Positions 12,401 to 25,800 of a stretch of DNA of 64,000 nt are shown piece by piece; the first letter of the stretch is position 1, and each line of letters opens with the position of its first letter. Source of the DNA: Euborellia annulipes. Lineage: Eukaryota; Arthropoda; Insecta; Dermaptera; Anisolabididae. The stretch spans positions 124,001 to 188,000 of the forward strand of contig JAKCPI010012441.1 of NCBI GenBank assembly GCA_023213315.1, written 5' to 3'. The notes under the pieces are model-generated. The model was not told the origin of the DNA. It did no database searches and was given only the letters and a program-made list of their open reading frames with translations. The position numbers were made by a program, and so were the translations under genes.

Positions 12401-15400
12401 AGGCCAAATTAATTTCACAAATAAGAAAATTTTGTCTTAATAGCTAATTTAGCTAAATAGCAAAGTTTTTTAAAATATATCTACCAAAGTTTTATAAAAT
12501 ATATCTCTACACCCCCATGGATCTCGAAATGGCTTCTTTTATTGATATTTGATACTTCATCATACTTCCATATTTTTTTCTCTGTCTTTAAACAAAGAAA
12601 ATATATGCGATTGCTAACCACGGAATGAATTGAAAGTTTACACTTGCTTAACTCTTTAAAATAATATTCTTTATTGCTTATCGTTTATTATTTTTTATTT
12701 ATTTGAAAAATTCTTTTGAATTGAAGAAGCAAAACAAAAAAAAAAAAATAACTTTCCAACAAACCCAGGCTTATTTAATTCTTTTCAAAAAGTTTTATTC
12801 GCTTCGTTGTTACAACGCCTAATATTGATTTAAACAAAAAATTTATTTCTCTCTCTTTATTTATTTTCAAATTATTTAAACGAGGATTTTTAGTGCTCTG
12901 ATTAATTTTGTTAACTTGGATATTTATTGTTTTTTTTACAAACCTCTTCAGACATTCTTCAAACGTAAGAGGGACTGACAAGTTCTGATTACTCCAGGGT
13001 GCAATTTCTTAGGATAGTAGAGAGTAGTCCAGTTTTCTTCCTTAGATCTTTAATTTTTGCCAACAAGTAGATATATATATATATATATATATATATGGGT
13101 TGTTTATCCATGCTAATAATCCCTTCTTTCAATTCTAATTGGTCTTTATCCACAACAATTTTCAATCAACAATTCAATATATATAATTAATAATTCGTTT
13201 TACTAATGAAGTAAGAATCCTCACTAATGTTAGAGCATACTGAATAATCTTCACCCCCAGATATTAAAAACTGTTAATTCTAACAAAAATTAAAATTTAA
13301 TTAACAATTTTTAATCTCTGAAGTGAAGATTTTTCAGTACTTTAAATAATCTCCAGGAATATTCAATCTTACGTAGTAAGAAATTAAATAAAAACATATG
13401 TTGAGATAATTAATGCCAACCAGTTTATTTATATAACTCCTTCCGCTATGTTTCGACGTTTCGGAGAATCATAAACTCCTTATTCAGGACTGCATTGCCG
13501 TTCATAATATGATTATTAAAAGTTTTTATATATAATTAAATTAAAAATCAGTAGTTTTCTTCTTTGTCACTTCAAGATTGTATTTGATAATATAAATAAA
13601 ACAAATTTTCTTTAAAAAAATTATGGTTTTATACTTCATTTTTGGATAAATCTGCGCAAGTTACACTTGTTTTGGCACAATGAGTTGCCGTCTTCAGAGC
13701 CAATTTAATTAAATTAATGATATAAATATTACATACAGTTTTTAGTCATTATATTAAATTACCTCTTCACTAATAATCTTACAATAGAGATGTAATATTG
13801 AGGTTATGGAGAAAGAAAAACCAGCGACTGCTTTCCACGTTAAAATAATTTATTCGCAGATATTTCGGTAAGCTTAACACAAACCATCCTCAGTGCATCA
13901 AATTATATGATTGTGGAGCGTTTAACAAACTCATAAAATGCTTGAGAAGCCATTCTATACATGGAGGGACAAAACCACATGAAGCAAGTCACTGAGAGAA
14001 AAACAGCATCTACAGTATATACATAAGACACAATCGAATTTTTTGTATGCTTTACGATAATTTCTCACAGTGACCCACCAGGCGCGTGTACTTTTAATAC
14101 TGAGATGAGATGTAATATTTATAACATTAATTTAAAGTATTCTTTGAAGTTAAATTGAGTCTGAAGATGGCAGCTCATTGTTCCGAAACAAGTGTAGACT
14201 TGCCAGCCAGATGCCCAAAAATGCTCTGAAATATAAAACTATAATTTAAAAAAATAATTGTTTTATTTACTTTATTATCAATTACCATCTTGAAGTGTCC
14301 AAGAAGAAAACTACTGATTTTTAATTTAATAATATGTTTATGAGCGGCATATTTTTTTTTTTTTTTTTTTGAAAAATTTATTTGCTAATCCTATATTTTT
14401 CTGAATAAGGAATCGTATTGATTCCGAAATTTCCACACAAAATAAGAGGATTGATCTCAAATAAACTGGTCTGACTATTATCTCCAACATCTGTTTCCAC
14501 CTTTAGAAGTTCAGGAAGCAAACTGGAAGATAGACATCCCAAATGATCTGCTCATTAATACCCCTTTTATAATTTAAATTTTAATACTTCACCTTGCTGG
14601 TGTTCTTTCATTTAGAACTTATTTTTGCAAGCCATGAAATATTTTTTTTTTATATTATAAATGATTTTTTTATAAGATAGTCATATGGTAGGAATTTTTA
14701 TTAACGGTGTTCGAGTGATCAATTAATTAAAATTAGTCTTGTTATTTTTTTTTTATATAAAATTTTTCTATCCATTTGAGAGCACCTCGAGGTCAACCAA
14801 GGACGTTTGTGCAGAAACCTCAGGTTGTTTGCTTGGCTGGTTTTTTCACATTGCAAATAAATAACACCAGAATCTGGTATTAAAAAAGAAGGAAAATCGC
14901 AACATTCCGAAACCAAGGTTAGCTTCGCTGTTTCTTTTACATAATTATCATCAAGAAAGAGAGAGAACTTTATGGAAGCCGATTCTAAGTAAATAGTTAT
15001 TTTTTAAAGAAATGTCAAGTTCATGTTTAGATAAGAAAAATACTTATTTATATATCGAATCAATTCATTAAATTGAGATTGAATATAAAATATTTGTCTA
15101 ATGATAAAAGTTGAAAATAACAAACATAATTATGAAATAATAAATTAGTTAAAAAAAAGTGATTAACATATTAAATTAAATTTATCAATTTTTTTTTTTC
15201 ACTCCCATTCTCATTAAACAAATTTTAGGCCAAAATGTTATATTTAAACTTGTTCATTGATCCCAATTGTTTTTCGGGAAGGAATTTTAGTAAGACTTTT
15301 ATTTTGGTCAAAATTTTATTAGACATTTGGTTTTCAAACGGGGATAACGGCATAAAATAGCAGCTTTAAAGTGGGCGTTTCCTTTAAACAGGATGGTCTG

Positions 15401-18400
15401 ATTTCTTTATTATTTTCACCGTTTAGAAAATATTAATGTTATTATTTTTATTTTATTCAACAGATAAAATACTTCTTTTTTAAAAGAAAAACTAGAAAAT
15501 TCTTAAGATTCTTTTCAACTTTCGTCATCAGTAGGCATTTGACTTTAGCTGGATGTTTACAAGTATACGTATGTATTTATAAATCGAAGATGCGAGGGGT
15601 CGGCTGAAATTTTGCATACTACTAGATACAATAACATAGCCTGGTTTGGGAGACCCAAAAGTCTTAAAGAACTCCCTTAACACTTTTAAGTAACATAAAA
15701 ATTCTACTGCTAAATGCAATATTTATTTTTCAGTCCCCATTTATACCGATACATTTCTCCCAACTGGTAACAAGTTTTTTTCATTTGGTTATTGAAGAAT
15801 TCTCGTGGTTTTACTCTCTGACTAATGAGGCCATAGTTGCATTGACTTCATCATCGTTGGAGTAATTATTGCCCTTGAGAACCCAATATCTTGCATCATG
15901 ACAGAAGAGGTTTCTCTTGAGGAAGGAAACGGGAACCTACCTCAGTATTATTCTCATGAAAGTTACTCCTCAGAGTAACTACAGCATGCCTGACACCAAG
16001 TGAGGCAGTATTAGTGCGTTCACAACCATATCTCTAATTTGAAAATAACTGGATTGTACGAGTTTTTTTATAAGAATCTATTTTTGAGGAAATTTTCTCG
16101 CCGTTCCTTTGATGGATAAAATTAGATTTAATTAAAAACAAAATGTTTAAATGGTGGGATTTAATTGCGACTATTTTTCGGCAGAATTTCAGCCTGAAGA
16201 TGGAGTATTTATCTCCGAAACTGTGAAATTCTGCAGAAAAACAGTCGCAATTAAATCCCACCATTTAAACATTTTGTTTTTAATTAAATCTAACCTTATC
16301 CATCAAAAGGAACGGCCGTAAACTTCCTCAAAAATAGATTCATATTTCTAATGTTAAAAAGCAGACATTCTTTGTTCCTTTTGAACCTGTATAAAGCGAT
16401 ATATGTCTTCCTAGACATCTAGGACATGTTCCTTCTAACTCAGTATAAAGTCGAATCTGACACCAAGGAGTTGGAATATTCAAACTGAAGAGAGAGCTGG
16501 ACCTATATATTTATTTCGATTATCAAATAACTCATAAGATAGCCAGCCGATGATTCCTAATTGTGAAATAATAATTTTTTTTAACGTGCTATTGGAAATT
16601 TCTGAAATTCGATAATATAATATATACCCTCCCAGAGGATTAAAAGACATTTGGGGCCAGGTGAAAAATAGTCAAGAAAAGAAAAATAATACAATAGAAA
16701 CAAAGAATATCTCTTGTGTGCTATGAATTATTTTCATTACGGTATATCAAAACAACTACTGAGCTCATTGCATATTCCCTGAAAAGAGCAGATGAATCAT
16801 CAAATGGCTTTCAATAAACAATATCCATTCTTCAAAACCAATGTTTATAAAATAAATATATTTTTTTTATGTTAATGAAGGCCACGTCACATCATCATTT
16901 TATGGAAAAATATAAATATAATGTATGAGCGTGCATTTATTAATATTTCAGTTAAATTTTAAAATAGAATTTTCATAAAACATTATTTTAGGCTACTTCC
17001 TTCTTTTCTTTAAAAATAAACGGATGTGGCCACATCATAAGTGACGGACTCAAATATTTGTATGACTTCCAAGGAACACATATGTACAGTATATACTTAA
17101 TTCTCGAATTTTTATATTCCAACTATAGATACTTTGAAATATTGTCTCTATACTCCTTTATTTGTTTGTTCAGAGTTCTTCGCATCAGTACAAAAAGCAA
17201 TTATACAATTATATTAATCCAAATAGTTTATCTTATTCTAAGAATATTATAATCTTTTAATTTTCTCCGAATATATTGATAGATGATGCTGAATCATTAT
17301 CACTAATATTTCTCTTTTTTTTATTCTAGGATCGAAGATCTTCGCCCAGGGACCGAGTATTTCGTTTGTCTGCAGCTTCACCTGAACGGTGCGCAGTTAG
17401 GTGCCACCGATTCCACCACCTTTACGACACCTGCCTGTGCACCTGACACCCCGGCGCCGCCCAAATTGCACACAAAAACCCGTAATTCAGTCCAACTTAG
17501 GTATGATTTTTGACAAATAATTACATTTTCATATACTCTAGTATATTTGTTTTGCGGTTATTGGTGTTTTTTATACTGTTTGAACTTGGGATAAATGTTA
17601 ATAGTCATAATCGTGCTTAATGTCAAACAGAAGTCTTAAAAAATGTATAATCTCTTTTCTCAGAAGCAAATACTTTAACAAAGCAAACTTGTGGGATCGT
17701 AGGACCCCCGGCAGGAGCCAGGAACGAAGTACCTCACGCCTTTTCTTCAAATCCGAATATAATATAATATAAAAAGAGATAGAGAGAAAGAGAATTCTCT
17801 AGATCGTGGCCTCGCCTTCCTCCTCCGAAGCTCTGGCGCTGTAACGCATTTTTGTTACTGCTGATTTTTGTTACGTGACGTTTTCTGCCAATTCACCATT
17901 ACAGTAACCCGCGTACTTCGTCCCAAAAAAAACTATAACCCCCACCCCTTCCAGAGGTCCTCCAATTCTACAATAAAACGGGTCATTGTCTAAAGAATCC
18001 AGTTTTTGATAAATTAGTTATAGGGAGAAAATAATGATAAACAGGACCTTAGGATGAAACATCATTTAAAATTTTTGTAGAACTATCTAAAAAATCTCCA
18101 AATGAGTATCCTACTAAAAAGATATTTTTTTTTTTTTGAAAAAAAAAAAAAAAAGCTGTTTTCGTCTGGGTTTCTTATCCTTGGATATTTTAGGAACATG
18201 AGGGCAAAGTTTCTTTTAGGGAGAAAACTATAATTGTTTTAACCAAAACTCGTTTGTTTGTGCAAATAAGTAGGAAAGACGGATGAAAAAAACAAATGCT
18301 TAGTATAATTGAACCAAGTTCATTTATAAGTAAGAATCTTAAGAAATAATTATTGTTTACTCTCTCCAACATGCTTTTAAACGCAATCCTCTGGGTATTT

Positions 18401-21400
18401 CATCTTAATTATCCGATAATATCTATGAGGAAAATCCTCACTAAAAAAAAACCTGTAAATAAAAAAATTTCCGGGAATGAACATCTTTTTAATTAATTTT
18501 GATTATCTTGTTGTGAGTTTCAAAAATTATATTGACATAATCTGGAACATAAATTATCTTTAATATTATAATTCTTAAATTCATCTTTTTGTTTATCGTT
18601 GTTTAATTAGGTGGACTCCGACAGCCGACAATGGAGCAAGTATCACGCAGTATCTGCTGGAGTACGATGAGGGTCGAGGCGCCGAACCTTGGGTCGAGGT
18701 CTATCATGCCCGAGGCAAGCAGTACAATGTCGGTCGGCTGCAACCTGCCACTGTTTATCGGTTTCGGTTGGCTGCCGTCAACGAGAAAGGAAAAAGGTAC
18801 TCTATCTTCTCAACAAATTTTCTTTAATTTACTATTCCCGGAAATTTGGATTGTTTTTACTTTACAAACGGCTATTAATTTCTTTCTAAAGACGTATGGT
18901 TTTGAAAGCAAAAGAGAAGGTTGTTTTTTAAGTGATGTAACCAACACAATCAACCGATTCAATTTAAATCATAAATAAAAGTAGAGTAGAAACTCGATTA
19001 TTTGGAACTCATTCATCGAGGGAACCAAAAGAGCCAAGCTCTTTATTTATATATAATATAAAGCTGCACCATTATTTTTATTAATTAAAGACTCAGACTT
19101 AAGGATGAGGGGAGGGTATATTGGCTGAGATTTTTCAGGAGAGAGGTGGCATATATAGACATATTACTAATATATTTATTTAAAAAGCATTTAATGAAAC
19201 CTTAAGAATCAAGTTGTCACATTACTTTTCATTTATTCTCAAGTAATGAAGGGTAATTTAAGTATTATAAGCATTTTGTAAGCATTCTAGGGGGGAGGTG
19301 TATCCCATTTGCTTATTCTTGCTGACAAGGGGAAGAGGGTTAGCTTGTGTCAGCATTTTCAAATCAAAAAAGGGAGGAAGGGGTTAGCTTTTTTTTTAAT
19401 ATATTATTACTACTGGCTTATATATATTAAAGGAACCCTCGGGCCTTGGTGTAGGGGTTAACGTGCTGGCCTTCTGTACTAAGGGTCGCAGGTTCGCATC
19501 CCGTCTCATTCGACAATTTATTTCGTTTTAATTGGGAATAAATTGAAATAAATAGAGTCGGGGTCTAAATAGCCTCCGTTGCTGAAAAACCTTAAAATAA
19601 ATTAAAAAAAAAAAAAAAACATTATAGGCTATATAATTTTATACTGGCTGTGAGCATAAAATATAGATGTATGAAATGGAGTCAGCCAAGGAAAAGTGAA
19701 AAACAAATTTATACTGTCGACGTTTCGAGCGCTCGTCACGCCCTTCCTCGGGGGTCAATATGTTACAGATGGTAGTAATTAGATTGTTATTTGACATCAT
19801 TAAACAGAAATTTAACAACATTAATAATGTATCATGTGTTCGTTCAATGATCTACGTGTACAGTGAAGGACAATATTAAGTCCCACCCATGCGTTTTCTA
19901 CTTGTGATAATTTCATTATTTTTAAAAAAAATATGATATATTTTTTAATGGAAACTTTTCATGGTTCAAACCTAGAAAATTTTCAATCAAGATTTTCATT
20001 TTCTTTTATAAAGACAATGAAAAATAATATAAAAAATAATCACAAGTAGAAAACGCATGGGTGGGACTTAATATTGTCCCTAACTGTACGAGAAGCTTTG
20101 CATTTAAACACATGCCATTTATTTGTTATTAAAATCATTGTTTAAATTGAACACATGATACATTATTAATGTTGTAAAATTTCTGTTTAATAATGTCAAA
20201 TAACTCTAATCCTATTACTACCATCTGTAGCATTTGACTGTCCCGATGAAGAGCGTGACGAGCGCTCGAAACGTCGACAGTATAAATTTATTTTTTACTT
20301 TTCCTTGACTGACTCCATTTTATACATCTGTGTATATAAATAATATAGGCCTATATATGTTGACTTTTCAAAAAAAAAATCTTCGATACCAAAAAGGCCT
20401 AAAAAAAAAAATTTGGCTTCATAAGAAAAAACTCCTAGTGTACTATTCAATTTATTTTTTTTAATCTTCCTATTAAATTTAATTAGTCTCTCCAAAAAGT
20501 ATAAAAATTTTTTAAGATCTCTTTTCAAAACAAAGGGGCCATTGCTCTCGATATTTGCATAAACATTTGATAAATACTATATTTTTTTTTATTGTATTCA
20601 AAAATACAACAAAAAATTACCATACTGATTGCAATCGCACGTAAATAAAATATTTTAGTATTTAAGTTGTTGTAAATTGCCTGCATTTCATTTTTACTAT
20701 TTAGTAAATGAGATGGATTACATATTAATTCTAAGTACGCCTTTTCACAATGCATCACATTTCATTGTCTTCCTGGTTTCTTTCAATTAAAAAAGTCCTT
20801 TTGTTATCTGGTATAATAAAAATAAAACAATTGAAATAAAGATTCTGGATATATATTTTATGTCTCATAAAAGAAACTAGAACATCTTGACTTTTTTCTT
20901 TTTTTAATGCAAAATTTATTTCGCGAGTGAACATCAACTGAACTAAATTTTTTTTTTTTTTTTGCAGTGGCTATTCAGAGGTGATGGAAGTATCGACTGT
21001 GGGCAATGCACCATCACAACCGGCACCTCCAGCACTTCGTGAAGCTCGTCCTCGAGCTCTCCTTCTCACTTGGTCTAAACGTGCTTGTGATCGAGAGTTT
21101 ACTCTCCAGATGCAGGATCGAGATACAGGCTATGGCTTCCTACCTATGTATTCGGGCCCTGAAACAAGTTGGCTGTGTGAATCCCTTCAGCGCCATAAGG
21201 AGTATGCCTTTCGGGTAAATTTCATTTAAAATTTTCATTTCATTTTAAAATTTTACTTATTATTATACTAGTGAAAAATCTGGTGTGGCTGGCGCACCAC
21301 AGAACACAACTTTCTCTTACCTTCGGTAATCGAAAGTTGTATTCTGTGCTTGTCACACCAGATTTTTTGTTGTCGACATATATTTAGTTCCCGACAGTAC

Positions 21401-22793
21401 GGAACATTTGAATTCAGATGTAAAATTTATAAGTATGGGAAAATATTTATTTTTGTTACCATGGCAATCATTTCTCCTATCTTTCCTATGAAATACAAGA
21501 GTAAAGTTGTCTTCCCAGAAGATTTCAATGGCAAAATGAGAATATACATTTTAAAGAGAATCTAAAAAATAATTGATTTTTGAATTAAAAAAAAAATCGT
21601 TGGAGCAAATTTTGAGAAAATCGAAAAAAACTGAAAAAGTACATCAGTAAAGTACTAGTACTCTTTGGCCGATTTTGATTAAAAGCTTATTTTTCCGGTC
21701 CCGGGGGGGGTGTTTAACTTAAATATAAAATTTCAACCTCGTAGCTCAATTCCTTCATGCTTAAAATTGAACACAGACAGACCATGTCGTGAAAACCACT
21801 TTTATGGAATCAGGGGACCTCAAAACGTGTATATCCATCAAAATCTCGACATCGAATTTGTGACATGAATCTAATACTTTCTCTATATATATTAACATAT
21901 ATATATATAGAGGTAAGAGAAAGTAAAAATTATTTTTTCATTCAATTCTTTAATATAATTAGATAAATTATATAAAATTAGATTTAAAAGGAAAATCAAC
22001 AATTTTTAATAATTAAGAAATAAATATCTTATTATTCGGATTAAAAAAAATCTTTTTATATAATTGAAAAGTAGCATAAGTTGGAAAACTTAATTATGTT
22101 ATTTAATGGGAAAATGATTATCGACACGCGACTTTAAATCTCTCTAAAAATTTAACATTCCTGATTTCCTCAGAAGGGGGGCATTGAATAGGAGAAAAAA
22201 AAAAAAAACTTTAAAACTTCATTTCATCATTATTGATTTAATCCCTCTTCAAGGAGTTTTGAGGTCCCCTGAACAGAAAGAATTTCTAATAAGAAATCTT
22301 TTTGTTATTTATTAACTAATATCTTATTTAAATTTTTTACATTATTTTTCAATTATTTTTTTTTTCATCATCTAATCAATCATTGTTCATTCTTTTTTTC
22401 CGAGAAAAGCAAATTATTTTTTAATTACATTTTTTATATTTTTTAATATTATAATTATTTATTCATTAATCATATAAATTATTTGTTGATTAATTTTTTT
22501 TTTTACAATATAAATGCAAAACTATTCGTAAATCTCATCGATCTTCACTTCAGCTAATCTTATCATCAATCGTCACTAAACAAAATATTTTTTTCTCACT
22601 TTCCTTTTAAAAAAACGCCCTTGGCATTTGGGCCTTAGGTTCCTGATATATTTTACTTTCTTTTACCTATGTATATATGTAATATATATAGAGAGAAAGT
22701 ATTGAATTCATGTCAAAAATTCGATGTCTATACACGTTTTGTGGTCCCCTGAATCCAAAAAAGTGGTTTTCGCGACTTGGTCTGCCTGGGTGT

Positions 22794-22828
<35 letters not shown>

Positions 22829-25800
22829 CCTGTGAACAAAATATCTCATGAACGAAAAGAGCCACGAGGTTGAAATTTTATATTTAAGTTAGGCACCCAC
22901 CCCCCTAGGGCGTGAAATTATGCTTTTAAACAAAATCGGACAAAAAGTACTAGTACTTTTTTTCGATTTTCTCAAAATTCACTTCAACGATTGTGATTAA
23001 AATTCAAAAATCAATTATTTTTTAGTTGCTCTTTGAAATGTATATTCTCATTTTGCCCTCAAAATTGTTTGAAGACCACTTTACTCTTATACGTCATAGG
23101 AAAGATAGGAGAGCCATGGTAACAAAATATAATTTTTTCCCATGTTTATAAATTTTATATTTTTAATTCTAATATATCGGCGTAATCTAAATATATCTCG
23201 AAACAAAAAAATCTGATGTGACAAGTACACAACACAACTTTCGATGACCGTAGGTAAGAGAAAGTTGTGTGCTGTGAGACCAGTCACACCAGTTAAATAT
23301 ATCTATACTATATATATAATTGAGAGGAGTCCCTCTGCCTGTCTGCTATATAAAAACTATAAACAGAATTAGAGAATATTAAGTGGGAGAAAATTATTAT
23401 AATTCATTAAATCTCTTCTCCTTCTCCCCCTTCACTTGCCCCCTCTCTGCCCACAATTTCTCCTCTTTCTTAATTAGCCAATCAGAGGGGTTGATTTCTT
23501 AGGCGCCATAATTCGCCTGCTCTACAGGGCAGCTGCGATGCCCTCCCACCTCAGTAGAGAGGAGACCTTTGACTAGTGTTAATCCACGTTACTTTTCGTA
23601 AGAAAACCGACGCCTCGCTCAGTTTGTAGGCAGCCATGATGGCGGGTGGTCACCTCTCTCCCATTGACCTTATTTCTCAACGTTTTCTTTAGGTATTTCA
23701 ATTCAAAATTAGTTATTATTCATTAATTATACTCTTTAATGGTTAAATATTTATAATTAATATTAAAATTTAAGAATATCTCAATATGAGGGAGGAACCT
23801 TATATGAATGCATGCAATCATTTAATCCTCCCTTGCTTTTTATATTCAAGCTTTAAGTGACAATTCTTCCCAAATTTTATTTAACTCCTTTTTTAGAGCC
23901 AAAATCTTTCGTATATTATTAAAAGGTTGATATATGCCACTGGATTTTATCATCATTGCTCATTTATAATATTGTGTTATGTCATTTTGACCAATTGGCA
24001 CAGACGCGAATTATACATTCCAATATATTACATAACCTAGAGAATTATTATCGACAAGAAATAGATTTTTCACAATATTCTTTTCTTATTCTGAATGGAA
24101 TATTATCAATCTTAATTTGCTTTAGTTCTATATACACTTCCAAACATGCCAGTACTTGTCCATGTACTAGTCATATATATGCACCGGTATATAAATGCTT
24201 AAAAGTTAAATAATAGTTGAAGCAAAATATTATTTATTAAGCAGCCAGCAGTGCTAATATTTTATTCGACTCTTATTAACAGACTTATAATTTTGTTATT
24301 TGTTTTTAAGACTATTTTTTAATTCAGTTTATTAGATTAATATACAAAACCCTCGACCGGTAGTCTCTCCTGATTAAGTATTTCCCTGGTTCACGGGAGT
24401 CTACTAAAAATCTTTTTTTATAATTCAATTTCCCTTTTGTAGAAAAACAGCAGAGGTAAATAACTCGTCCTTGTTATGAAATAATTTTAAATAAGAAATA
24501 ACTAAACCATTTCTCGCTTTGTGTTTTGCAGCTGAAGGCGCAAAATGACGGCGGAGATTCCCGGTGGTCGGAGGAGGTCTGCTATCGTACTCTACCCGAG
24601 TGTCCTTCTGCTCCCGGTAAACCCTGTGTCAAGGGTCGTATCCATTCCCATTGGTTCCATCTTCGTTGGGATCCTCCAAACGATAAGGGTGGTGCGCCCA
24701 TCACCTCTTACCAGACTGAGGTCGACCGCGGAAAAGGTATATTCTTCTTTCTCTCTATTTCATCTTATTAATTTTAAAGTTTTTTATAATTAAATCTAAT
24801 GTTGTTGACTTTTAAAACGCACTCGTTTGATCAATTGATGGGAGTATTTCTTTGTGATTATATTATTTGAAAATAATATTATATATATTTTTTTTGTAAT
24901 GGGTGCATTAGGTCCGAAGACCTTTAATGACCAGTGGTCACATGCAGCCAGGAAGAATAGAGTTAAAAAAAAAAGGGGAACTCAATTGCGTTCATTCTCT
25001 CCTGGGACGGGATGCAAACCCTTGACCTTTAGCACCAGAAGCTAATGATCTACCTCTGATTCATAAGTCAAGAGTGTTTTTAAACAAAGGATTTAAATAA
25101 TAAAGGGTTTAATAATATATAAACTTTCGACCGTTGGTTCTCGTTGAAACATTTTGTAAATTAAAATTAAATATACAAATTAAACACTCTATTAGAATTC
25201 TATTCTATTAGAATGTAATCACTTCTGATGATGACAAGGAATTGTCAAAATAAGTATCAAGTGTTAATTTTTAATTAATAAAACTTTTGAAACAAATAAC
25301 CTAGTGTTTAATTTGTATATTTTTATTTAAAAAAAAGTCAATCTATTAAATAAAAGAAGCTGTTTAACATGTATAAATTAATAGTTTTAGGTTGTATTAT
25401 ATATTTTACCAAAGCGGCTGTTTGCCCTCCATAAAAGGGCAGATGGATTATTAAGGGAGCGAGTGGAAAAAAGGGTGTAAAATTTTTCGGAAGGGAATCA
25501 AGGGTAAGGGAGAAAGAAACTAATCGATAATCGAATATTCTTTTTAGTAACATTTTTATTTAGCATCATCGTGCTCTTAATTGATCACCAAATCACGGGA
25601 TCATATTCCCTTTATTCCCATACTGAAAGATAAAAATATCCTTTTTTTAATAAGGGGTCGTCCACATATTCCCCCCTCCCCCAAGTCACAGTTAGTAACA
25701 TTCAAACAAACCCTCCTACAAATATTGTCCCAACCTAGGTTTTTTTTTTTTTTTTTTTTTTTTTTTAACTTGATGGAAAATTTACTAATATATTTTTCTT

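Larger units (their letters stand above)
13420..14495. repeat. nested foldback composite with hammerhead-like cores
   Basis: Two inverted pairs are nested. The outer arms (about 13420-13510 and 14395-14495) share CCAGTTTATTT and the TTATTCAG/CTGAATAA core. The inner arms (about 13545-13700 and 14150-14335) share AGTAGTTTTCTTCTT and the GTTGCCGTCTTCAG / CTGAAGATGGCAGC core. A third unit of a different family, 13825-14125, sits in the middle and is related to 47994-48610. No protein-coding remnant is visible. Confidence 0.65.
19640..20335. repeat. foldback with hammerhead-like arms and nested mariner MITE
   Basis: Arms of about 170-200 bp pair AATGGAGTCAGCCAAGGAAAAG with its complement near 20300 and carry the GTCGACGTTTCGAGCGCTCG core in both. 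A 226-bp mariner-type MITE (19861-20086) is inserted between the arms. Confidence 0.7.
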
